Below are positions 7,312 through 14,894 of a stretch of 25,615 nucleotides of DNA, piece by piece. Position 1 is the first letter of the stretch. Every line of letters starts with the position of its first letter. The DNA lies in the NCBI GenBank assembly GCA_964463505.1, contig CAYXDC010000046.1, positions 1-25,615 of the forward strand, given 5' to 3'. The stretch comes from JAJZSS01 sp964463505. GTDB taxonomy: Bacteria; Chloroflexota; Anaerolineae; Anaerolineales; UBA4823. The notes below the pieces were generated by a model. It saw only the letters and a program-made list of their open reading frames with translations. It did not search any database and was not told where the DNA came from. The translations under genes and the position numbers were made by a program.

Positions 7312-7411
7312 NNNNNNNNNNNNNNNNNNNNNNNNNNNNNNNNNNNNNNNNNNNNNNNNNNNNNNNNNNNNNNNNNNNNNNNNNNNNNNNNNNNNNNNNN
7401 NNNNNNNNNNN
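7312..7411. other. Assembly gap (100 N)
   Basis: Exactly 100 N bases, a conventional placeholder for a scaffold gap of unknown size. It removes the 3' end of the gene at 5864 and the region downstream of the kinase gene at 7420, including any terminator or further genes. Confidence 0.97.
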
Positions 7412-7419
7412 TCCGGCGC

Positions 7420-9042
7420 TTATTTTGGAGTCGCCTGCTTTTCTGCAGGGAGAGCCCGCTTCTTGGTGGATGGCTTTCGAGCCGGTTCCCGGTGAGCGCC
7501 ATCGGGTTGGTCGAAATACGCCGAACGATAATAACTTGTGTAATAGGTGCTGCTCTCTGCTATCCCGTTAACAACTACACCGGCAATGCGCGCCCCTGTA
7601 CGCGAAACTTGCTCTTTCATTGCTTTAATATGCGAGCGGCGAGTATGCCCTATCCGTACAACCCACAAGATGGCATCAACTTTCGCTGCCAGAATTGCTG
7701 CATCTGCGACAATAAACGGTGAGCAGTCTATCACCACCAGATCGGTGGCTGTTTTTATTTCATCCAGGAATCGATCCATTTTTTCAGATGCCAGCAATTC
7801 GGTCGGGTTCGGCGGCAATGTGCCAGTTGTCAAAACAGTCAGATTCCCTTCTTTGGTGTCGCGCACCAAATCCGAGATTTTTGTGCTATCCCTAAAAACA
7901 TCGCTCAATCCCAACCGGTTATTGATGCCTAACAGGCTGTGCACGTTTGGCCGGTGAAAATCAGCATCAATCAAAACGACCTTCTTATCGGTTTGTGCCA
8001 TCACAAAAGCCAGATTCACTGCCACGGTCGTTTTGCCAGCTTCCGGGTCTGCACTGGTAACAAGGATTGTTTTGATCGGTAAAGCCGCATCTGCAAAGGC
8101 AATATTGGTACGAAGATATCGAAATGCGGGCCCAAAACGTGAATGAGGGTCGGTTACGATCTCGGCGCGATTTTGCTCCTTTGGAATATCGCCAATATAC
8201 CCGATTACGGGCAGTTGAATGAGATCATTTACCTCCTCAGGGGATTTCAACGTGTCATCAAGGTATTCAATGACATAAGCTGCGGTTGTAGCCAAAACCA
8301 CCCCTAAGGCTGTTGCTAACAATACAGAAGAGAACCGATTAGGTCCTTGCGGTTGGGTCGGAAGATTTGCCTCATCGATAATCGTGATTGTGTTGACCGC
8401 GCCACCGGAGGTGGTTGAGAGAAGCGAGGCATAGTTGGATTGCAAATCTCGGCTTTTATTTTGTAAAGCGGCAATCTGCGCCTGAGTATCTGAGATTTCT
8501 CGCGCACTGTCTAAATCCCCCAACAATGCCTGCATGCGGTCAATCTCATCAGATGTTTCATTGATCTGTACCTGCAAATTGTCGAGCTGCTCCTGGATAA
8601 ATAGCTGTCGTTCTATATCTTCAGAGTTTTCACTGGTGGGGCTGCGCAGGATAAGCTGGTTGGCCAGCTCCGAGGCTACAGCTTGAGCTCTCTCTGGCAC
8701 CGTATCCGTCACGGTGATCTCAATTACCTGACTGTTGGGCAGGGCGGCCGCAGAATATGACGGTAGCCAGGGCAATCCCAAAGCTTGCCTGGTAGCATTG
8801 CGCACCGGTTCACGCATCGCAATATCAGCATAGGTTGCCGCTAACTGTTGTGTCAGATAAAACTCATTACTGGACGGGTTCGGATCATTTATCGTCCCCC
8901 CGATCATCAGAGTTGTCGTAGCCATATACGTTGGAGGTTGCCGGAGAGTTGCCAGAAAACTGGCTGCAGCAGCCACAAGTCCTGCCCCTAAAATCAACCA
9001 CCACCAGCGCTTTAATGGCGCGATAAGTTCTTTAATTTCCAT
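7420..9042 (-). CDS. Polysaccharide co-polymerase/tyrosine autokinase (Wzz-BY-kinase fusion)
   Basis: A 540-residue fusion of a Wzz chain-length domain and a bacterial tyrosine kinase. TM1 (about 13-33) and TM2 (about 236-256) flank an extracytoplasmic part with coiled-coil helices (about 140-205). The cytoplasmic kinase has Walker A SADPEAGKTT (330-339), Walker A' VLIDADFHRP (356-365) and Walker B LVVIDC (435-440). The tail carries a tyrosine cluster (Tyr500, 501, 504, 505, 509), the usual autophosphorylation region, then a basic Lys/Arg-rich end. Such proteins control export and chain length of surface polysaccharide through cycles of oligomerisation and phosphorylation. It is the last gene of the minus-strand locus, 107 bp after the preceding glycosyltransferase gene, so it may have its own promoter. 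No cognate phosphatase is seen in the window. Confidence 0.93.
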   Translation of the reverse strand: MEIKELIAPLKRWWWLILGAGLVAAAASFLATLRQPPTYMATTTLMIGGTINDPNPSSNEFYLTQQLAATYADIAMREPVRNATRQALGLPWLPSYSAAALPNSQVIEITVTDTVPERAQAVASELANQLILRSPTSENSEDIERQLFIQEQLDNLQVQINETSDEIDRMQALLGDLDSAREISDTQAQIAALQNKSRDLQSNYASLLSTTSGGAVNTITIIDEANLPTQPQGPNRFSSVLLATALGVVLATTAAYVIEYLDDTLKSPEEVNDLIQLPVIGYIGDIPKEQNRAEIVTDPHSRFGPAFRYLRTNIAFADAALPIKTILVTSADPEAGKTTVAVNLAFVMAQTDKKVVLIDADFHRPNVHSLLGINNRLGLSDVFRDSTKISDLVRDTKEGNLTVLTTGTLPPNPTELLASEKMDRFLDEIKTATDLVVIDCSPFIVADAAILAAKVDAILWVVRIGHTRRSHIKAMKEQVSRTGARIAGVVVNGIAESSTYYTSYYRSAYFDQPDGAHREPARKPSTKKRALPAEKQATPK

Positions 9043-9076
9043 GATAATTTTCTCTCAAATATAACCATTAGCAATC

Positions 9077-9144
9077 TCTGATTATCCCACAATAATTGCA
9101 CGAGTAAGGCTATTTTATCAGCTATCACCACAACTATAATCAGA
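9077..9144. promoter_or_regulatory. Long-range inverted repeat upstream of the kinase gene
   Basis: TCTGATTAT (9077-9085) and ATAATCAGA (9136-9144) are perfect 9-bp inverted copies, 50 nt apart, in the only sizeable spacer (9043-9149) of the minus-strand locus. On the - strand the region also has GATAAT-like sequences that could serve as a -10. It may be an operator pair, a leader structure or a processing site; the role is unproven. Confidence 0.3.
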
Positions 9145-9149
9145 AATCT

Positions 9150-10376
9150 TTAATTTATGCCATCCACAATTGCAGAGCGATAGATTTCAGCTAACTGCGT
9201 GACAATATTCTGCCAATCGTGACAACGCTGGACATATTGCAGACCGGCTTTACCAATTCGCTCACGCCGGTCAAGATCATTTAACAAAGATATGGCCTTC
9301 CCAGCAAAGTCCTGAGGCTGGTCAGCAACTTCGATATCAACACCCACTTGCGCGGTCAGGGCTGAAATTGCCTGGGGGCTGGAGATGACGGGAGTCGCAC
9401 AAGCCATCGCTTCCAGGACTTTGTTTTGGATACCCGCGCCATATTGAACTGGTGCCACTGCCAGGGTTGCTTTGTATAAATACGGGCGTATATCTGGGAC
9501 GGTCCCTGTCACTTCAATTCGTGGATCACCTGCCAGCGATTGGATTTGCGGAGGAGGATCTTTTCCAACCACGAGCAGGCGTACTTCGGGAAGATGCTGC
9601 CAGATACGCGGCATAATTTCATGCGCCAGTACCAGCGCCATCGTAATGTTGGCGTGGTAACTCATTTTGCCACTGACCACAAGGGTTGCCGGTTCCCGTT
9701 CTATCTGGGGTGCTGGAGTGAAATATTCCAAATCTACCCCATTCGGCAAGACTTTGATTTTTTCGTGACCATCTCGCCCTGGACGAAGATCGATAAAAGC
9801 CTGCCGGTCGTTCGGCGAGGTAACCAAAACACGCTGGAACTGGTCCACCAACCAGCTCTCGTAATGAGCAGTGCGCGCCAATTCGAAACGCGTGATCCAA
9901 CGGTTTATCCATCGTTTAGATTGGACAGAAGACTGTTTGAACAAATGGGTGATGTTGTCGACGCTATCCCAAACTACCGGAACCCTAATACCACTATGCG
10001 CATTGTTGATCTGAAGTCCATAGCGGGCTCCACGCAAATGCTCTACATGAACAACATCAAAATGCTGCCCGCCATCAGCCAACAGGCGAGAAATATTCTG
10101 GGATAGCTCGGTCTGCCAACAATAATCTGCTTGCAAGGGTGTCCGCCCTGGTAGTGCTGCAACACTGTTCCAAAGCGAACGCCAGAGCGGCAACGGATAG
10201 GCTACTACCTGATGTACTTCGCCTTTCAGTTGTTCTAAATCCTTCTGCTCCTGCGTATTGGAATACAAAGTTGCAACTGTAACTTCGTGACCCTGACGCG
10301 CCAGATGGCGGATTAAATTATATGGACGTACGCGCACCAGATTAGGCGCGTAAGGCACAATAAACAGGATTTTCAT
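9150..10376 (-). CDS. Glycosyltransferase family 4 protein
   Basis: A 408-residue GT-B fold glycosyltransferase. The N-terminal half starts MKILFIVPYAP and has the acceptor-side pattern RPYNLIRHLARQGHEV. The C-terminal GT4 half has VLPNGVDLEYF, the strand LLVVGKDPP, the VTGTVPDIRPYL segment and the donor-binding E-x7-E region GAGIQNKVLEAMACATPVI (near 313-333). It should transfer a sugar from a nucleotide donor to the lipid-linked polysaccharide repeat at the cytoplasmic face of the membrane; donor and linkage cannot be told. It resembles Stp1-type transferases associated with exosortase EPS loci, as do the genes at 11700 and 20278. It starts 16 bp after the stop of the GT-C gene upstream in the locus. 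Confidence 0.92.
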   Translation of the reverse strand: MKILFIVPYAPNLVRVRPYNLIRHLARQGHEVTVATLYSNTQEQKDLEQLKGEVHQVVAYPLPLWRSLWNSVAALPGRTPLQADYCWQTELSQNISRLLADGGQHFDVVHVEHLRGARYGLQINNAHSGIRVPVVWDSVDNITHLFKQSSVQSKRWINRWITRFELARTAHYESWLVDQFQRVLVTSPNDRQAFIDLRPGRDGHEKIKVLPNGVDLEYFTPAPQIEREPATLVVSGKMSYHANITMALVLAHEIMPRIWQHLPEVRLLVVGKDPPPQIQSLAGDPRIEVTGTVPDIRPYLYKATLAVAPVQYGAGIQNKVLEAMACATPVISSPQAISALTAQVGVDIEVADQPQDFAGKAISLLNDLDRRERIGKAGLQYVQRCHDWQNIVTQLAEIYRSAIVDGIN

Positions 10377-10392
10377 GCGTTTGACTTCGAAA

Positions 10393-11703
10393 TCAGCATG
10401 ACTGAATAATTTCCGGCTGGTTTTTATGAAAAAACCTTTGCCCCAAGTCTATCAGCGCTGCTCCAGCAAAAACGATCATCACCGCGTCGACAGGCAAACG
10501 GTAACGCACTAAAGTCCAGGTCAGGATATGGATAACGGTATAGAGCACACAAAAAGAAATAAGCAGGAACAGAGGATGAGTGAGCGAAAACTGTGCCTGG
10601 GGTATGCGGCCGTGCATCCATAAGTACAGGCCATACAGCATAAATGGCAAGAAGAGCCCATAGCTCCCGACGCGTGTCAGGTTACTTACAATGCCCGACG
10701 CCCTGGAAGGCCAGAACATGAAATAAGAAGGAATACGGCTCAGAGATAATAAGGCATAACGTACTGGATCATCCAAAACAAACCCGATACCTCGGCTTAA
10801 CAAGGCTTGATCCAGAGAAGCCTCATCTAGTCCGCGCAATTCTTCTGGGATGACACTGAAGTAAGTTCCCGTTTCTGAGGTCATGATGGATTCAAACTCA
10901 GTCCCATACTGGGGCAAATTTCCCCAAAAAAAGGCGAAGCCGGCGTTGGTGTTTAACAAAACAAACCGATCAAAACGCTGGTAGTTGTAAATCGTAAACG
11001 GCAGGATCACCAGGCCTATGACCAGCACGCTGGTTGCCAGCCCCATAAATACAGGTTGATTGGCGCGCCATTTCATCCACCAAACCCAAAGCAAGATAAA
11101 TGGGATGATCAACAAAAATAGCTGTCTGAGCAGGATCGTCCCCACTGCCAGCAAGCCAAACAACAAGCCGTAGCGTAGTTGGCTTGCGTTTGGTTTCTGA
11201 GCCCAGAGTATAGCAACATACAGTATTGCCAGAATACCTGTGATATAAAAAGGCTCTGTCATCAACGTGGCAGCATAATAAATAAAATAGCCGTAGATCG
11301 CCGTGATGAATGCACCTGCCAGGCCAACTTTCTCCCCACTCGCCCGCGTTCCTAGCAGATAGATTAGCAATGGCTGCAGGGCGCCCACCAAAACAGCCTG
11401 TATCAGGCGCGCAGCCAGAGGATGAACCCCGAAGATTCCATACACCAGGGTTAAGAAGAAGGTGTAGAGATAACTCCAGTGAGCCGTAGGAGCATTGGCA
11501 GCTGTGAGCGGCCACCATGGTTCGCCAAAGCTGAAACCGTGACCCTGCATCACTCTGATAGCCAGATTATGATAAGAGAGCTGGTCCTCTGTTCCCGGTA
11601 AGGAGACTACCTGATCTCCAAGATAAAATGCTGCTATAACGCGCAATCCTACCGCAAGCAGCATGATAAGACCCAGCAATGTTCGAGCGTTAAACCTGGT
11701 CAC
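10393..11703 (-). CDS. GT-C membrane glycosyltransferase (family 39 / ArnT-like)
   Basis: A 436-residue polytopic protein with roughly ten to eleven membrane segments. The first loop after TM1 carries acidic residues in the segment GTEDQLSYHN, the position of the catalytic Asp/Glu in GT-C enzymes that use polyprenyl-phosphate sugars. The C-terminal motif RYRLPVDAVMIVFAG matches the conserved end of the PMT/ArnT-like family. It would act on the outer face of the membrane, adding a sugar from a lipid-phosphate donor to polysaccharide, lipid or protein; which one is not evident. Its ATG overlaps the stop of the GT4 gene at 11700-12953 by 4 bp, indicating translational coupling. It could decorate the finished polymer with a side-chain sugar. 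Confidence 0.88.
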   Translation of the reverse strand: MTRFNARTLLGLIMLLAVGLRVIAAFYLGDQVVSLPGTEDQLSYHNLAIRVMQGHGFSFGEPWWPLTAANAPTAHWSYLYTFFLTLVYGIFGVHPLAARLIQAVLVGALQPLLIYLLGTRASGEKVGLAGAFITAIYGYFIYYAATLMTEPFYITGILAILYVAILWAQKPNASQLRYGLLFGLLAVGTILLRQLFLLIIPFILLWVWWMKWRANQPVFMGLATSVLVIGLVILPFTIYNYQRFDRFVLLNTNAGFAFFWGNLPQYGTEFESIMTSETGTYFSVIPEELRGLDEASLDQALLSRGIGFVLDDPVRYALLSLSRIPSYFMFWPSRASGIVSNLTRVGSYGLFLPFMLYGLYLWMHGRIPQAQFSLTHPLFLLISFCVLYTVIHILTWTLVRYRLPVDAVMIVFAGAALIDLGQRFFHKNQPEIIQSC

Positions 11704-12953
11704 GCCCCCACTCCTCCCTGCAAATTGCGCCTCTCGATCTGGTCATAGACCCCATCTAGAGTTTTCAATGCAGCCTGCCAATCATACCTGTCAACCGCCA
11801 GCCGGCGTCCTGCTTCGGCAAGCTGTGCTTGTCGTTCAGGATGCCTTAGCAGATCTACCACCGCCTGGGCAAAACTAACCGGATCATCTCTGACAATAAC
11901 TTCCTGTCCGTCCTGGGCGTCAATGCCTTCCAGGCCCACTGTGGTGGTTACCACCGGCATTCCGCGTGCAAAGGCTTCCAGGATGCGCACACGCATCCCC
12001 CCGCCTGCCCGGACGGGCACGACCATAATCGCCGCTTCAGCCAGATACGGGTCCAGCTCTTCCACGTACCCAGTCACCCGGAGATGCTGCGCATCCTGCT
12101 CAGCCTGTTCCAGGAAATCAGCCGGCGGGTTTTTACCGATGATGGTGAGATGCGCTCCAGGCTCTTCAGCTAACACGTGTGGGAAAACTTCATTAACAAA
12201 CCAACGAATCCCATCTGCATTGGGCGGATAATGCAAGGTACCCAGTGTGACGATGCGTTTCGATTGCTCTTGTCGTTGCAGCGGTTGTAGTTGCTGGGTA
12301 TCGACTGCAATCGGAATGACGCTGATCTTAGCCTCAATCCTGGCGCGCCCATCCTGAGATCCAAGTGCACTCAATAAAGCCGCTCGATCTGGCTCGCTGA
12401 CCGCCAGGGTATGCTCAAAATCCCGCACAGTGTTCGTTTCAAAGCGCAACACTCTGCCTGCTTCGATCCGGACCAGTGGGCGCAGCAACCACGGAAGATT
12501 TTCCGCCATACGCTGCACAATTGTCCAGACTGCGTTGTGTGCGTCAAAGATGCGCGCCGGCTGGTAACCACTTTGATGCACAGTAGCAAATTGCGCCATC
12601 GTCAACTGATCTGCGTGGATCACACCAACCTTGTCCTGCGCAACTTGCTCCTGAACAACTCTGCGGAATTCTGAAAGATTATCCCGGGCGATTAAGAATG
12701 ACTCACCCGTGATCAGAGTGCGTGCAAGATAGCCTATATCCTTGATCCGTGAGCGATGCATTGGCACCGATATGACTTCCAAGCCCTGGGCGCGTAATGC
12801 AGGGATATGCTGCTCTTCTTCCGGGCGCACAAATGAGACGAGTGTTACTCGATCACCCCGACCAAGCAGGTAACGCAACACATGCCAGGTTTTCACCTTT
12901 GGACCAGAGTCGGGAGGATACGGGATGATCTGTGTGAGAAACAGGATATGCAT
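11700..12953 (-). CDS. Glycosyltransferase family 4 protein (Stp1-like)
   Basis: A 417-residue GT4 glycosyltransferase. The ATG at 12953 is chosen because the protein then begins MHILFLTQIIPYPP, the family's normal N-terminus, with AGGA just upstream and the preceding gene's stop 7 bp away; the reading frame is open for 33 more codons upstream but these overlap the preceding GT2 gene. The N-terminal half has PDSGPKVKTWHVLRYL; the C-terminal half has TLGTLHYPPNADG, LTIIGKNPP and the donor-site E-x7-E region GGGMRVRILEAFARGMPVV. It resembles the PEP-CTERM/exosortase-associated sugar transferase Stp1, known from EPS loci. It is expected to add one sugar of the repeat unit in the cytoplasm; donor unknown. 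Overlaps the next gene (10393-11703) by 4 bp. Confidence 0.92.
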   Translation of the reverse strand: MHILFLTQIIPYPPDSGPKVKTWHVLRYLLGRGDRVTLVSFVRPEEEQHIPALRAQGLEVISVPMHRSRIKDIGYLARTLITGESFLIARDNLSEFRRVVQEQVAQDKVGVIHADQLTMAQFATVHQSGYQPARIFDAHNAVWTIVQRMAENLPWLLRPLVRIEAGRVLRFETNTVRDFEHTLAVSEPDRAALLSALGSQDGRARIEAKISVIPIAVDTQQLQPLQRQEQSKRIVTLGTLHYPPNADGIRWFVNEVFPHVLAEEPGAHLTIIGKNPPADFLEQAEQDAQHLRVTGYVEELDPYLAEAAIMVVPVRAGGGMRVRILEAFARGMPVVTTTVGLEGIDAQDGQEVIVRDDPVSFAQAVVDLLRHPERQAQLAEAGRRLAVDRYDWQAALKTLDGVYDQIERRNLQGGVGA

Positions 12954-12960
12954 GCGTGTC

Positions 12961-13875
12961 CTAATACCCCGGTAAAGCTGCCAGGAGCTGGCGATAATTA
13001 TGAGCAATAGCCTGCGTCTCTGAGCGTTTTCCCGGTTTGAGCAGCCAGGCAAGAGGGCTTAATCCAATTCGAAAAACTGCGGCACTGAATAAGATAGCTT
13101 TGTAAAAAAATGCGACGAGATTGCCATATTGTTTACGAAAGAAAAGAGTTTTGCTTTCATATAACTTGATAAACATGAGTTCCGCTGCCTGGTGGGTGGA
13201 TTGCCCGCCATAATGAACGACACGCACATCTGGTAGCCAGAAGATCTGCCAACCACCTTTTTTCAAACGATAGCACAGGTCAACTTCTTCAGTATACATA
13301 TAATAATCAGCATCCAAAAAGCCGCAGGCATCCAAGGCAGCCCGCCGCAGGAGCAAACAAGCGCCCTGAATAACATCTACTTCGCGCGGGGTAGATGTGT
13401 CCCACTGCTCAACCGGGTATACACCATATGCTCGAAGGCTGTCTAGATGAAATAATCGCCAGAACTCTCGAGATAAAGTTGGAAAGGGATAACAGCCCAT
13501 CTGGCGCGTGCCATCCGGGTTTCTGAGATCAGGTCCAACAGCTCCAACCTGCGGATGCTCTTGCATGAAACTGTATAAGCGATCCAGAGCGCCGGTTTCA
13601 AGTGCCGTGTCCGGGTTTAGCAATAAAATATTATTGCCATTGCTGTGCTCATATGCCTGAATATTACCCAGGGCAAAACCAACATTACTTTTATTTTGGA
13701 TCAGCTGCACCTGGGGATACAGCTCCTGGAGCATCTCTACACTTCCATCTGTCGAAGCATTGTCTACGACCCAGACTTCGAAGCTAAAGGAGTGCTCTTC
13801 ACGGTATAGAGAATCCAGGCAAAGCGCCAGAAGATCGCGCACATTCCAGTTGACGATCAGAATTGACACATCCAT
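12961..13875 (-). CDS. Glycosyltransferase family 2 protein (WbbL-like)
   Basis: A 304-residue GT-A fold glycosyltransferase. The N-terminus SILIVNWNVRDLL, then VVDNASTDGS and the metal-binding LLNPDT motif identify the GT2 branch that includes rhamnosyltransferase WbbL. GPDLRNPDGT and the catalytic-base region YYMYTEEVDLCYRLKKGGW are also typical. A hydrophobic C-terminal stretch (around 260-285) may attach it to the membrane. It would add a deoxysugar or hexose to the lipid-linked repeat; rhamnose is only a guess by family. It lies 29 bp downstream of the NadE-family gene and 7 bp upstream of the GT4 gene. Confidence 0.92.
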   Translation of the reverse strand: MDVSILIVNWNVRDLLALCLDSLYREEHSFSFEVWVVDNASTDGSVEMLQELYPQVQLIQNKSNVGFALGNIQAYEHSNGNNILLLNPDTALETGALDRLYSFMQEHPQVGAVGPDLRNPDGTRQMGCYPFPTLSREFWRLFHLDSLRAYGVYPVEQWDTSTPREVDVIQGACLLLRRAALDACGFLDADYYMYTEEVDLCYRLKKGGWQIFWLPDVRVVHYGGQSTHQAAELMFIKLYESKTLFFRKQYGNLVAFFYKAILFSAAVFRIGLSPLAWLLKPGKRSETQAIAHNYRQLLAALPGY

Positions 13876-13904
13876 CCCAAAAAGTCCAGATAACCTTTCT
13901 GAAC

Positions 13905-14894
13905 TTACGTCACCGAGGAGATCTCTTCCAGATCAAGCATCGGCATTCGTAAATATTCAGTAGTGCGCTGCTTGCGTGTGAAATCTGCATAAGCACGCTG
14001 AGCTTGAACAGGCTCCATGTCCATTACCTGGGCAGCTTCTTCTGCGGAAATCCCATGCTCCTGAGCATACCAGAGCAAATCCATGGTGTGGAAGGGTAGG
14101 CGAAAGAAGAATTCTTCTTGAGTGCTATGGGCGGAATAGGTGTCTGAGGTTGGCGGGCGACGGCGGATATCTTCCGGTATGCCCAAATACTCGGCTAATT
14201 GATAAACCTGAGTTTTATAGAGGTGGACCAGTGGGCGAATATCCGTTCCTCCATCGCCATACTTGACAAAGAACCCCTGGTCATGTTCGTTTTTATTGCC
14301 AGTCCCGATAACAGCATAATTATGCAGCTCAGCATGATAATAAAGCATCGCCATGCGCGTGCGTTGCTTGAAGTTAGAAGCAGCTACGATCTGGTTAAAA
14401 TCGCGTGGCGCCAACCGGTGCGATTTCTCTTCGCCATCTGGAGTGACGATCACGACCTTGAAGACATTCAGGGTATCCCCTTCCAGGAGATTATTGGGCA
14501 AGACAATCTTTGCTTTGTACCCCAGGATGGCATCATACTCTGGGAAGACACGCTTGATCGCCTCATCACGGCGGGGATAACAACCAAACCCGTCCAGGAC
14601 CGGTGTTATCACTTCCAGGACAGGTTTGACCCCAAAATGAGCCGCCAGTCTTTCGGCAAGCTGCACGCTCTCGGGATCCGAGTCTTTTTCTGGAAGCATA
14701 AGTGGAAGGACGCGCTCTGGACCGAAGGCACGCACACATAAGCCAAGCACCACGGATGAGTCAATCCCGCCACTGATACCCAGCACACCGCCTTGTTTGC
14801 GCATCGTCTGGTGGACCTGAGTGCGCAAAAAAATTACAATACGCTCCACCTCGGCGGCTGCGTCAATGTCCAGGATATTTTTATTAAAGCGCAT
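13905..14894 (-). CDS. nadE: NAD(+) synthase family protein, EPS-locus paralogue
   Basis: A 329-residue N-type ATP pyrophosphatase of the NadE family. SGGIDSS (41-47) is the PP-loop, and GTGNKNE, KYGDGGTDIRPL and KTQVYQLAEYLGIP match NAD synthase blocks. Two features differ from housekeeping NadE (about 270 residues): an insertion of roughly 50 residues between the PP-loop half and the NFKQRTRM segment, and TQEEFFFRLPF in place of the usual DE-x-xLGxxY region after PTSD. The family adenylates a carboxylate and forms an amide with ammonia; here the substrate may be a sugar acid or acyl group of the polysaccharide rather than deamido-NAD, which is inference. No glutaminase domain is fused; the neighbouring AsnB could supply or share nitrogen chemistry. 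ATG 14894 is preferred (AAGGAG 6 nt upstream) over a TTG at 14912; the start overlaps asnB by 11 nt. Confidence 0.87.
   Translation of the reverse strand: MRFNKNILDIDAAAEVERIVIFLRTQVHQTMRKQGGVLGISGGIDSSVVLGLCVRAFGPERVLPLMLPEKDSDPESVQLAERLAAHFGVKPVLEVITPVLDGFGCYPRRDEAIKRVFPEYDAILGYKAKIVLPNNLLEGDTLNVFKVVIVTPDGEEKSHRLAPRDFNQIVAASNFKQRTRMAMLYYHAELHNYAVIGTGNKNEHDQGFFVKYGDGGTDIRPLVHLYKTQVYQLAEYLGIPEDIRRRPPTSDTYSAHSTQEEFFFRLPFHTMDLLWYAQEHGISAEEAAQVMDMEPVQAQRAYADFTRKQRTTEYLRMPMLDLEEISSVT

Noticed and set aside
7412..7495. Continuation of the 5864 reading frame across the N-run
   Set aside because: The N-run is a gap of unknown length, so frame is not kept; the codons after it are antisense to the end of the kinase gene.
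9540..10106. 188-codon + strand open frame
   Set aside because: It is antisense to the GT4 gene, which has clear family motifs; no ribosome binding site or domain.
10970..11518. 182-codon - strand open frame
   Set aside because: It is another frame of the GT-C gene, with no start signal or recognisable domain.
12954..13052. 33-residue N-terminal extension of the GT4 protein at 11700
   Set aside because: It overlaps the end of the GT2 gene and lacks family similarity; MHILFLTQ at 12953 is the normal family start.
14199..14741. 180-codon + strand open frame
   Set aside because: It is antisense to the NadE-family gene with intact motifs; a shadow frame.
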